Source: Zoroaster sp. YZ-2022 (Eukaryota > Echinodermata > Asteroidea > Forcipulatida > Zoroasteridae). From it: 64,000 bases of DNA. Made by a program: the position numbers and the translations under genes. The notes under the pieces were generated by a model, which saw only the letters and a list, made by a program, of their open reading frames with translations, was not told the origin of the DNA and did not search any database. Positions 1 through 11,133 of the stretch are shown piece by piece (the stretch's first letter is position 1; each line of letters opens with the position of its first letter). The stretch lies in assembly GCA_029582265.1 (NCBI GenBank), contig CM055816.1, positions 87,071,288 to 87,135,287 of the forward strand, written 5' to 3'.

Positions 1-820
1 TATCATGCCATGGAACTGGCTCACACTTTCAGCAAAAATCATTGTCAGTTTTTGTTTGAATTGTGACAATGTGTTTATTATTTTTATACACTAGACCCCC
101 CCACCCACAACCATCAGTCCTAGCCAACATTTCATACATTTAGTATACTGTTTATCCATTAGCCGCAGGCTGTACATGTACTAGCAATTTTCAATTTCCT
201 GACATTATTTTAACCCTCTAGTTTTCACTAAATACATCATTAAACAAACCAGTGAAAATTTTTCACAAAAGGTGCTCACGTTTTGGAGAAATCAATTTAA
301 ACCTGTTGAGTGTTGTTTTAAGCTTTTACAAAAAGTTGGCAACTTTTTCTGTGACAAAATGGGTTTGAACAAACTGTGATTTTTACATTATTTTACCTTG
401 AGATTTATATAAGAAACTAATTATGTTGTTAAGTTTGTTAATGACATTTTATAACAATCTAAAATGGGGAAAAGTCAATTATTATTTGCAAACAGCCCTT
501 CTTTAAATTTGTTACAAAAGCTTGCAGTATGTAACTTTTTCTGTGACAAAACGGGTTCGAACAAACTGTAATTTGACATTATCTTACCTTGAGATCAGAA
601 CTTATGTTGTTACATGTAAATTTGTTAATGGTATTTTATAACAATCTAAAAAGCCAAGTAAAAACATCCTGCTAAGCAAATCATTTTGCTAAGCTTTATG
701 GATCAGACTACCAGCCAAATGATGCACATTTTGAATTGAATTTTTACTGGTAAGCAATTTTTTCTGCTTAGCTACTCTATGAAACTGGCCCCGGGTGATA
801 TAAGAATGTGTATTACTTAC
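1..820. other. Kirrel-like intron 3 (partial)
   Basis: No exon seen. A segment of about 150 bp (roughly 310-465) is repeated in diverged form at about 505-650; both contain CTTTTTCTGTGACAAAA and TTTTATAACAATCTAAAA. At 660-797 lies a fragment of the repeat that is complete at 29578-30248, ending in TCTATGAAACTGGCCCC. Confidence 0.6.
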
Positions 821-975
821 TCTGTATGATGAGCCTTGCCCGTCTTGATGCTATCCCAGGATTTTCAGCTGCTGTGGAAGTAACTTGACAGTGGTACTCG
901 CCATCATCTTCAAGAATCACATTCTCAATCTGCAGGTTGTACTCACCAAGAGAGGTATTCCCCACAAAAGAGTAA
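821..975 (-). CDS. Kirrel-like exon 3: second half of Ig1
   Basis: Acceptor ATATCAG, donor AGTAAGT, phase 2 in and phase 1 out. It encodes 51 full codons with the D-G-E-Y-H-C motif of an Ig F strand and the ending SRRARLIIQ. The next exon (Ig2) must lie left of position 1. Confidence 0.87.
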
Positions 976-3900
976 CTGATATAAAAGGGAAAAAACATTT
1001 CATTAATCCCTAGGGAAGGGTATTCCCACTGTGCTTGAGTTGTTCAGGGCACATTTATTACTGTTGATAGCAATAGTGCACAGCATTTGGCATACTTAGA
1101 ATTTCATGTGCGTATACTCTGAATATCTCCAGCGATCATTTTGTATATCACTCCTTAGTAAATTAACTTACCAAATTTCCCTATAAAAACATCGGGGGTG
1201 TGATTTGTCCTGAATTTTCACATATCGCTACATATGTTGTGATCCTTCGGATTTTAAAGATTTAAGCAATAAAGGAAAGCAAAGCAAACGCTCAGAACTA
1301 TAGATTTCACTCCAGCACTGTTCACAACAGCAGCCCCAATACCCCTAGCAAAATTTACACAATATATGGATTTTTCAAAACTGCCCAATTACACCCCTGA
1401 AACATGAATTCATATTTCGAAAGAATACTCTAGAGTAAAAATACCTTGAAAATAAATTTCATTCGCGTGCTACCATTTAAATTAAATAGCACAAGCACAA
1501 ATCAATTAAGTTGTGCCTTGTCAATTCACCAAATGCAAACTTGAATGAGGAATAATTTGGAATGTTTGTGGGTTTTATTTTAGTTAGGCTTGGCATTTTC
1601 CAGTTAATTTGTGAAATGTGTACATGTTTTGACACAGACTATGCACACGTGTAAACAATCATTGTTATCACCAATAAATGGCATGATGCAGACGGATTTT
1701 CCATATTTAGTACAGAAAATAATCCAAAATAATTATGGCAACATGGATTTAGAAAAAATAGAAAAATCCAAGAATTTTTTTTAAAATGTATCAGTTGAAA
1801 TTCATGGGAATCGGGATATAATAATAGCAACCCCAAAGGTGTCGCACTTACAATGTAATGAAATAAGCCAAATATTGTGGAAATGGAAGGTTCCATTTTT
1901 TAAATGTATGATTTTGTGAATTTCAAAACGTTTAGTGAAGTTATTTGCATAACGTCCCAACCATAATTTTAGTGAATTTTGTTCCTTGAAAATACAAAAC
2001 TTTGCATAGTACTCGGTTTCCTGATGTTGAAACGTAGCAAGACCTAACGATTCTTAACGTGGCCACAATCTCACTTTGCGATAGTTGAGATTCAAACCAC
2101 ATGGTATTACCGCAAACTGAAGTAGTATTAGTTTACATGTATGCATGTTGAACCCATGACATGTCTGTTTGGCTTCTAATTTCAAACCCTAACGAACTCT
2201 AACACCAAGTGTTAAGTCTCCCACGGTGTTCCCAATTGCCTCCAGGCCGTGGTATATTAATATCTTAGATTTATTTATCTTCGCTGTGGTGGTCTCCTCA
2301 CGGATTTGTTTAAGTGCTCTTGAAGTGCGCATTAAAATCAGGCAGGACTTCTTAAATCTCTCCCCCCCCCTAAAAAAATTTTAAAATAATAAAATAATAA
2401 TAAATAAATAATATTTATAATATATAAATAATTAATATTTAGGTTTATAAAGCATCTCACACTTCAGGGGAAAATCCTTAATATTAAGTAAATAAAAGAA
2501 TGGCCTAAATTGAATAAATGTCCTAAAAGAATAATTTTTTTTTAATACCATATGTACCTTGGCCGTCCACTGATAGTAAGATCCATATCACTAGCAAAGT
2601 AATCATCTCCTTGGAACCACAAGACATCTCCTGATTTCTCAGTGATTATACATTTGAGGACGACTACAGCTTCCCCGATCATGACAGCTGTATCGCTGGG
2701 CTCTTCTTGGAAGGACTGCGCTGCCCATACTACGATAAAAAAATAATTCATTTGAAATTATTCAAACTAATGCTTGGAGCTCACAGTTAGTTTAGTAACC
2801 TTTTAACTGAAAATTTGTTGTTTGTCTGTCCATAGGTTAGGGCACAAAAGCGTTTCGCTTAACCTTATTCCTAAGTGTTGTCATTAATTTGTTGCTTACT
2901 ATTAAATCACTGCGTACATAATATCTATCAATTAATTTATTAATGTATTACTTATGTAATTTCCTACATGACTGTGCATATTATAATGAATGACAGCATT
3001 GAAATAAATGTTACAGAAATGAAAAAAAAAAAAAAAAAAAATTCACGGTCGGGTACCTGGTTAACTGAAAGTTAGCAAGTAAAACTCCCCACAATTATTG
3101 TTTAATAACCCTTCCAATGTAACAAACAAGTCTAGAACAAAATGGGTGGTAAATTCTTTTTTCTTCATAAATTGGTTTCGGTATTAAGCTGGTTAGCAAA
3201 TTTCTAAATGGTTGGTGCAGGTTAGTGCAGCTTGCAAAATGGATAGAGAATATTAGGATTAATTTGGGTTTTCAATCAAGCATGTCCTGTCTGTCATTTC
3301 TAAACCCACTGAAACATTCAAAATCTTGCAAAAGCATACTTGATATCAACCTCCTTCAAAGGGAAGGTACAACATTGGTTTTTGGTAATGTACTATACAT
3401 ATCAGGTTGTGATTTGACAAAAGTAAAAAAATCCTGAAAAATTGGTAGCAGGACAAAACCACCTAAACCTCCTGGATGTTTACTTTTGGAGGATTTACAG
3501 ACTCTCCACATCCCCCCCCCCCCCACACAAACAAGAAACTAGAGGTCTGGACACAATACAGGCTACTTCTTTCTTTCCTTGGTGGCGACTTCTGTTCTTT
3601 AAAGAAATTTTGAGGCAAAGGAAGATTTGTAAAATGCTGAGAAATCACAGGCCTGTTATGTTCATTTGACTTGGGATAAAGTTGGTTCACATTATCAATA
3701 ATCCTGACAGTAAGAAAATGTCCAATCTGAAGTGCTTTCATGATTTCATTTAGAAAAACAGGTTTACTAATGTGAAATTTAAAAAGTAAATAAATAAAGT
3801 TTATGAAAAACATTTAACAGTTTCTCATTGTTTTCTCAAAAACTTGAGCACCTTTATAATCAAACAACCTCAAGTCATGATATAATTATTTAAAGATTTC

Positions 3901-6900
3901 TTTAACACAAGAGAGTTGAAATTGATGTACCCTACATTGGCCCAAACATTCATAGACTTTGTTTTTTCAGATATCAGTTGATCCCTTACTCTCCAGTCAT
4001 CATACAGTGGGAGCACTGGATACTACATAAACAATGCAGGTATTCATTTTGATGAGTAAACCCTGTAGTAAACCACTATGACTTGTCAACCCATACTAAA
4101 CCTTGACAACTTGTTATCATAATAAATAAACCAGTGTTTGTTCTGTACTGGCCATGCTGAACAAACCACATGTAATATTAAAATTTAAAAGAATGCAATC
4201 TCTGTATAAGCCAGGATTTGGAAATAGTGTAGTCCGAATGCTTCTTCCGTTCAAAGTCTCCTGTTTTTAGAACACAGCCACAAATTACATAATTATTCTA
4301 AAAAATACATGTAGTAGACTGTGAACGGAAGAAGCAGTCGGACTAGAAAAAGTGCATCAAAATTAGTTTTTCTAAGAAACAGGGTTTGAAAATGTTTCAC
4401 TTGCAAAATAAAATAGAACAGGGTGTCCAAAAACAAAAGCCTGAAGCTTTGCTGGTTGATGGATGCAATATGTAAAGCCCTCATCCTACTTAAATATGTT
4501 GAAATCTTGTTTAAACCGTGTGCACTGTACTGTCAAGATACATTTATTTTATTTGAAATAATCTCAATGAGAAATTTGTAAAGGACAAAGGTTCGCCAAC
4601 CCATTGTTGGATATGAACAGAATTGATCAAAATCTCAAGGTTTAGTTTTAAGTTTAAAACTAAAATCTGAACAATCATTTTCAAGAGAAGTTACATACAC
4701 ATGTGAACAAAGCTCTTCCACTAAACAAATGTAATTGTTACCCTTTTTCTACCAGGATGCTTTTGTTGAGCATTTCTCAATTGTATTACATTGTAATATT
4801 TTTTACAATAACACCCACTGTATTCTTAATGTTGAGAGGTGATGCAGGGGAGGAGAAGGGCTCTAACCTGAATTTGACATTCTGAGTTAATAAACTCCAT
4901 GGTGTTTTTGGTAAAACTTGTAGCTTTACATGGTGAAGAGGATAAGTAAGACTAATTGCGGTGACACAATGTGAAATTTTCTATTGAGTAGTAATTCTGA
5001 AAAGAACTGGAGGCTACAACTCGAAGTTTCGATCAGTATGCTCTAGGGCTGTGCCGGGTATCCGGATATCCGGATACACCCGACCGAAACTGTCATTACC
5101 CGGTTCCGTTTTTCGGTTCCGAGTACCCGTAAACGACTTTTTAAAATTGGGACTTACCATTTCAGCGGTGTGAACAGAAATTTTTGACTATTGAACAATG
5201 TACTGTTTACACTTTTAGGAGCAATTTTATTCAAGATAACGCCTTTGTAGTATTTTACCATTTTCCATACACTTTTGTCCAACCATACATTGTATCCAAC
5301 CATTAACCCTCCTATGTACAGTGCAGTTGCCATAGAATTGTCAGACCTTTCAAAACCTTTCAAGTTTGCTGTACTGAAGGGTTTTGAAAGGTGAGAAAAC
5401 TGTCTGACAAAAGGGACCTATGAAAGGTTTCGAAAGGTGTAACAACTCTCTGAACAAACTGGTGTTGAAATGTTTCAATACCTTTCAAAGGGTATTGAAA
5501 GGTGTGGTTGTTCAGTAGCAACAAATTCTGGAGGGTTTTAAAGGGTTCATAATTATTGATAGCCATTTTGGCCCGTAAGCAGATTTTGAAAGGTTTTGAA
5601 AGGTCAAACCATAGGAGGGTTAAGACTCAAATAGCCTGGCTGAGGCATGCTACAAACAAGTATCAAACTAGCTGCTCAGGATGGAATGTTTGCCTATTGT
5701 TAACAGTAATTGGATTAGTGGGACAATAACTGCTGGTTTATGTCTGCACTGGAGTACACGTGCACAATGATGTGTTAATAGAGGGGATTTTATTATCGGG
5801 ACGTCCACATTATTATTGTTGTCGTAATAAAAAAGTAGTGTTGAAATTGGTTTTGTTGTGTAATTATTTTGATGTGCCACTGACCATCCCTCAGCATATC
5901 ACCAACATTTACATTTATTTACCCGCCGATACCGAGCTCTCTTGTGTATTACATTTGCCGACAAGTTTGTTTCAAAAGAAAGACATAAAAAAGGAGGTGT
6001 TAAGTCGGTCATTGTCTTTGAAACCAACAGTAGGATCCATAATCAGTCGGATTTGAAAGGTATTATTGGTTGCGGGTTTGATCCTTTCAATTGGGCAACA
6101 TATTTTTACAATCACCTAATCTCCTATCAGTTGAAAAGACGTTTATGAGGGACGAAATTTTGACAATCACCTAATCTCCTATCAGTTGAAAAGACATTTT
6201 TGAGGGACGAAATGCGGTTGCTTATGATGAGCTGCGAATTATGGATCGTCAAACATTGATGGAGGGGACAAATTAGCTGAATACTAATTAAAAAGTAGAC
6301 AAAACTTACACCGATACGTTTTGTTAAGTTATTTTTTGATGAGTGCGCATCCTAAATTTTAGACTCATTTCTTGACTGACCGATCAATACGATGCCACGT
6401 TCAACAGGGAATAGTCAAGTTTGGTCCCATTTTGAGAAAAAGGGGCCCAAATTGGTAAAAATTCATTCTTTCAAGAAACAATGTTTATTGACAGGTTTAT
6501 TGACATTTAACTAAAGTTCATTGTGATAGAAACATTAATATTCAAGTTCTGATTTTTTGCAGTTTGTTAGTTTAATAATATCAAATATTATTTTAGTATG
6601 CAAAATCATGTCCTTATCCAAAGCCAACATGGCGTACGGGATATCCTTATTTAGAAGGCAGGGGTGCGGCAAGGCGCAAGCACATGAATGTTTTCTCACA
6701 ACGGGTTAGTTCCGCCCACATCGCCTTTGACCAATGACATTATTCAACACGTGTTTTGTGACATGAACATTAAAGTCAACTTGCTATACGCATGCGCTCT
6801 GATCACGCACGCACCAGTGTGATTATTGTCTTCTGATGATGGTAGTCACTCCCTGACACAGTCACGTGCGAGGCCGCTGTAGCTGCGTGATGCACCGCCC

Positions 6901-9900
6901 GGCCATGCGTGTGCGCGTGTTATTCAAATTTTACGGTTTTATTTCAGAAATAACTCTCCGTAAATTAATACAATATTTTGTCACCAAGATGTTATACTTT
7001 AATAAAGATCGAATTAAATTTGGTATCCTCTGTATTATAAAGGTCAATTTTGTTAACGTTTACATGTATTTGTACACCAAAGGAGGCATGTTTTCAACAA
7101 GAATGAAAACGGGTATCCGGGTATCCGAACTTTCCTGATTTCGGGTATCCGGTTCCAAAAATATCCGAAAACGCACAGCCCTAGTATGCTCCTGAAGACT
7201 TTACTCAAACGCTTTAACCGTACATGTATTACCAAGTGGGAGAAACATAACTTTTTGCTTGCATGGCTCAGGCTTGAGACAAGAGAATGTGAATAAACAA
7301 TGAAATATAAACAAGTCACTTTGTCTGTCCTTGGTCAATGCCTCACTATACACATTCTCATTATGTGTAAATCAAGCATTATACAGTCATCCTGGGAAAG
7401 TGCCAGCATATTACATTTGTATCATTCAAGAGAAAATGGTGAACAAGCATTCAGATTTGCTGTATTAATTTTAACTTGGAATTTAAGAACGTGTACTATT
7501 TCCTTAATTCAAATAGATTTTTCTTTTGTTTCAATGACAAAACTTCAGACAAAAAATTTTCTTGGGAAAATTAAAACCATCACCAGCTTTGCACTTAGTA
7601 AGTTTTACCATAATTTGTGTTATTTCTGAATTCCTATAAATAAATCTTTAAAGAGGGGCATTAACCCTCCTACTTCAGCTACACTTTAGTGACAAGTAGC
7701 TATAGTGGTAAAAATCAGTCAACTGACTGTTCTGACTGTTGACCCAAATGTGCACACAGGGGCATTTTTGACTGGTTTCTACTGTCATTTTGACCACCCT
7801 CAACAATACAAGACAATGCTTTTACCGGTCAAAAACGGTTGACTCACTTTGACCTGTAAATTGTATGTACTTATTACATGTAAGGTTTGACAGTGTTCGA
7901 CTTTTATGTGCACTAGATATAGCTTGGCAATTATATCAACATTTTGACTGATTTTGACCCTTGCAGACATCTGGAGAGTTAAGCTGTGAATAACTGACCT
8001 TTCCCCATTTAGCGAGGTTATCACTAGGAAACTAAACAACATACAGTGTCATACATGTAAAATATATTGTAAAAAGTTGCCCCAACCCATTTTGTCTCAA
8101 ATTCAGAAATAATTCCCACTGGGGAAAACAAGTTGCATTGCTCCCATTAACTCTTGCAACAGAGCAAATATTTTTGGTATTATTTACACACAAGTTGCCA
8201 ATACTTGGGGGATTTTGTCTACTGAAGGGGTGACTTTACAACAAAATCAGGAAGGTGAATTGTACATAGAGGCCAGTTCCCCCCCTCCCCCTCCCCCCCC
8301 CCCCCACCATAAAAGCTTTTCTGAATTCGAGAAAAAAAGGGTTTTAGGAGAAAACTGCTTTAAAAATTGCAATATTTTATTGTGGTTTTAGTTAATTGTT
8401 TAGGCCCGTTTTCTCTCTTTTCTTCATTTACTTTGATTACGGACCCACCGCCAAATAATGTCAAATTTTTTGGAGAAAACATTCAAAACCACAAAAATAA
8501 AGAAACGTTGGTCTTTTTATTATATATTTTTTTCTACCAAGATCTAAATGTGGGAGCCAAAATTCTGTGATCCAAGTAATTAAAAAACTCGACCTCTCTG
8601 TAAACAGGAAAAGGTCAATTTTGTATACTTTGAAGTTCAAGTCCTGCTTTAAGCTGATGTAAAAACACCATAGCCACTTGTTGGTAATCAATTATTTTAG
8701 CTTCACTGACTCTTTATTATTGGAGGAATTACAGTTGCTTAGTAACGCATGAACTGTTGCATGAAATTGCCCGACTTCTGCAGAGCAACTGAGCCACCAT
8801 ATGTTTTTTACATCAGTTCCAATCAATTTCAGATGTTTTTCCATATCAGTGAATCATCTCAGAAACATTTTTGAGGTGGAGCTGCCATCTGGAAAAGAGT
8901 GTCATTGTTGATGATTGTTGAAATGAGAAAACAATCTGGAAAAATCGGCATCATCAAGTTTTACTAAGAATCTGTGAAAATTGCATGTCCCGGTTTTTTG
9001 CAACAAGGACATTTATGAATAAAAAAGTACATAATAATTGTAACACAATTTTTGACTTTAACCCTAACTACTCCAAATCCTGCAAAATCCTCTAAGGGGC
9101 ACTTTTTGGGGAAAACTCAGCACTGTTGGAAGCTGGTACTTTCACCTCCTCAAATGGGACAAAATTACTACCTGGCAAGAAGTACAGGCCATAAGTGCTG
9201 AATATATGAAAGATCAATGAAAATGCATGGTGCATTTTGAAGATAAGGGCATGTTTCCAAAAGTGCATTGATGGATTTTGGAGGATTCAGGAAGGTTCCA
9301 AGCCAGAATACCTAGGGGGTTAGGGTTAAGAAATAGTCAAACAAACAACCTGTGTCTTGACTCTTGCTTTCTCAATCAAATACCGACAATATGCATTGCT
9401 TTCAAAATATATGAAAACAAAAGGTAACAAAAGGTATTTGACTATTAGTAATGTAATTTGTAAAATTATTTGTAATGTATTTGTAAAATGTAATTGTTTT
9501 AGTGTTTTGAACATTTTCAGTGGTGCATAAAATAACATGATCTTAAAATGAGATTCCTGATATGTATTGAATTGTTTTGAAAGTTAAACCCTCCTACTAT
9601 TGATGCACTTTAGTGGAAAGTTGCTGTAGAGGTCAAAACCCGTCAACTGCCTGTTTTGACTGTTGACCCAAATGTGCACACAGGGGCATTTTTTACTAGT
9701 ATTTACTGTCATTTTGACCACCCTGAACAATACAAGACAATGCTTTTACCAGTCAAAAACAGTCGACTCATTTTGACCTGTAAATGTACTTACTACACAT
9801 AAGGTTTGACAGTGTTTGACTTTTAAGTGCACTAGATATACCTTGGCAAGTATATCAACATTTTGACTGATTTTGACCCTTGTAGTAGTAGTAGGAGGGT

Positions 9901-11133
9901 TTTAATAAGTTTAAATTTACGTAGAAATGAGTGTAGTTGGTTAGAGGGAGCTTTACTTCAGCTAGTTTAGAGAAATATAATAATAATTAATAATCAACTA
10001 CAAATACAAAGAAAGAGAAAAATGGCAGTTCAGATTTTAATCTTCAAGCATAAGTGATCGCTGCAAATTAGAAAAAGCAACACAGGAAGTTGTTGAGAGT
10101 TATCAAGAAATTGTTCAATTTCCTGTGAGTGTTGCTGTGGTTGTGTTATCATGGAATTATCAATATCATGGTGGTACCTCCATGGTGTCATTTTTATGTA
10201 GTGTAGACCTTCCGACCTTCAACTGAAAAATCTCAAAATAGTAAAATAGTGAAACTTCAGTTATTTCTAGGCACTTTTCTTTGCATTAATTTAAACAGAT
10301 AAAATATTCAACCATTCCTTTTTATAAAATTATGTACTTTACGAAGTTCATTTAATTTAACATGAAATTTGTGAAGAAAACATTAACAAACTTGGAGAAA
10401 AAAGCTGGATTTCCCAATAAACTTACAAAAATTTAAGCTGTTTATGAAATTAATTGCAATGATAATGTGGAAATTGCCTAACGTTTCATGTAAATGTTGA
10501 TGTTGAGATGATTTAAAAAAAATTAAATGTCAGTAAGACATTTAAGACACAGGCCTACAGCTACTAATATGTACTATGTAGTCGGAAAATAATTACACAT
10601 TTTTTAAAAACCATTTTTAAAACAAACAAATGAAATTCAAAACAGATTTAAAATGTTGGTAATTTTTTCAGATAAAACGTTAATAATTCTAACCATTAAC
10701 GTTAAATCCTTAATTAACGTAACGTTATACCTCTTTTTACTATCATGTTTTATTCTCGAACAAATTAAATTGTTTAACAACTCACTCTTTCATAGTTTGT
10801 CTTTTGTACAACTATAGAATGCAGGGCCATACCGAAGGTTACTTCTTATAAATTTACGTAATCTGACTTAAAAATACACAACTGCGGTTCCTAGGTCAAA
10901 TTCAGAAAAAGGGAAAAATTTTGCCCTGCATTCTATAGGTACTCCTTTGTCTTTACTTTCGGTGAGAAAGTGGTTCTTAACTTTACAAATACTCATTTTG
11001 AGACATTATTTTTATAAAAGTAAAACAATGGAGCAAAATTAAAACGAAACAACTCACCACGTCCACAAAACAGAACAGCCACAAGTAATCCCCATCTTCC
11101 GTTGCAAGACAAGTCGAATCTTTGCAAAACCAT
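821..11133 (-). CDS. Kirrel/Neph (IRRE)-like Ig cell-adhesion receptor, 5' part (3 exons, continues left of window)
   Basis: Joined coding exons on the minus strand: 11058-11133, 2558-2729, 821-975. Exon 1 gives a signal peptide with hydrophobic core GLLVAVLFC. Exons 2 and 3 together form one Ig domain: first cysteine in VVLKC, tryptophan in VLWFQ, then the EDDGEYHCQV motif and the ending SRRARLIIQ. The pattern GEYNLQIENVILEDDGEY and SRRARL is that of the first Ig domain of Kirrel/Neph proteins (SRRAKL in vertebrates). Splice phases (1, 2, 1) keep the frame. Family knowledge: Kirrel proteins are single-pass receptors with five Ig domains that bind nephrin in trans and in cis; only the membrane-distal, ligand-binding Ig1 is visible here. 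The gene is divergent from the nephrin gene at 17264. A second nephrin-like paralogue is a less likely alternative, because Ig2 and beyond cannot be seen. Confidence 0.82.
1194..1398. mobile_element. ~205-bp MITE, family A (copy 1)
   Basis: Ends GGGGGTGTGAT and ATTACACCCCT are inverted. The body, with AAAGCAAAGCAAACG and CAGCCCCAATACCCCTA, is found again at 28027-28239 and 62880-63080. It lies in Kirrel-like intron 2; the rest of that intron (976-2557) shows nothing I recognise. Confidence 0.75.
2558..2729 (-). CDS. Kirrel-like exon 2: first half of Ig1
   Basis: Acceptor TCGTAG, donor GTACAT, phase 1 in and phase 2 out. It encodes 57 residues with FQEEPSDTAVMIGEAVVVLKC and DVLWFQGDD. Reading past the donor hits a stop within four codons, which supports the splice. 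Confidence 0.85.
4230..4345. mobile_element. ~115-bp MITE, family B (copy 1)
   Basis: Inverted ends TAGTCCGAATGCTTCTTCCG and CGGAAGAAGCAGTCGGACTA. A second copy sits at 62734-62827 just after nephrin exon 21. The shared core is CAAATTACATAATTATTCTA. Confidence 0.8.
4925..5043. repeat. Family C repeat, left part (split by the hAT element)
   Basis: Contains GACTAATTGCGGTGACAC, AAAGAACTGGAGGCTACAAC and TCGATCAGTATGCTC, as in copies at 21525-21680, 22629-22846, 28243-28388, 41586-41760 and 58468-58622. The copy is cut by the hAT insertion and resumes at 7184. Confidence 0.75.
5044..7183. mobile_element. hAT-type element, 2.1 kb, non-autonomous
   Basis: Ends TAGGGCTGTGCCGGGTATCC and CGCACAGCCCTA are inverted. 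The element is flanked by the 8-bp direct repeat GTATGCTC (5036-5043 and 7184-7191), the target-site length of hAT transposons. Short copies of the same family are at 23431-23816 and 31611-31976, also with 8-bp duplications. A TTAA element is nested at 5303-5623, and a ~55-bp segment is duplicated in tandem at about 6107-6212. No transposase-like reading frame is seen. Confidence 0.85.
5303..5623. mobile_element. TTAA-flanked MITE (TTAACCCTCCTA type) nested in the hAT element
   Basis: Begins TTAACCCTCCTA and ends TAGGAGGGTTAA. The core is made of many copies of TTGAAAGGTTTTGAAAGG-like words in both orientations. TTAA targets are typical of piggyBac-type transposition. Confidence 0.75.
7661..7982. 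mobile_element. TTAA-flanked MITE, 320-bp subfamily (copy 1)
   Basis: Starts TTAACCCTCCTACTTCAG; the right end (GGAGAGTTAA) is mutated. The body, with TGTGCACACAGGGGCATTTTT and ACATTTTGACTGATTTTGAC, recurs at 9584-9905 and 25990-26312. Confidence 0.75.
9058..9329. mobile_element. TTAA-flanked MITE (TTAACCCTAACY type), copy 1
   Basis: Starts TTAACCCTAACTACTCCAAA and ends in the inverse, GGTTAGGGTTAA. Related copies lie at 16897-17130, 34032-34398, 58620-58736, 58892-59030 and 61939-62212. Confidence 0.7.
9584..9905. mobile_element. TTAA-flanked MITE, 320-bp subfamily (copy 2)
   Basis: Starts TTAAACCCTCCTACTA and ends TAGTAGGAGGGTTTTAA. The body is very similar to 7661-7982 and 25990-26312. 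It lies in Kirrel-like intron 1; no exon is seen between it and exon 1 at 11058. Confidence 0.75.
11058..11133 (-). CDS. Kirrel-like exon 1: start codon and signal peptide
   Basis: The ATG is at 11133-11131. The encoded 25 residues have a basic/polar start and the core GLLVAVLFC; cleavage is plausible near VWA-A, just inside exon 2. The donor is GTGAGT (plus-strand 11057-11052), phase 1. The phase-1 intron right after the signal peptide matches the nephrin gene on the other strand. Confidence 0.8.
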
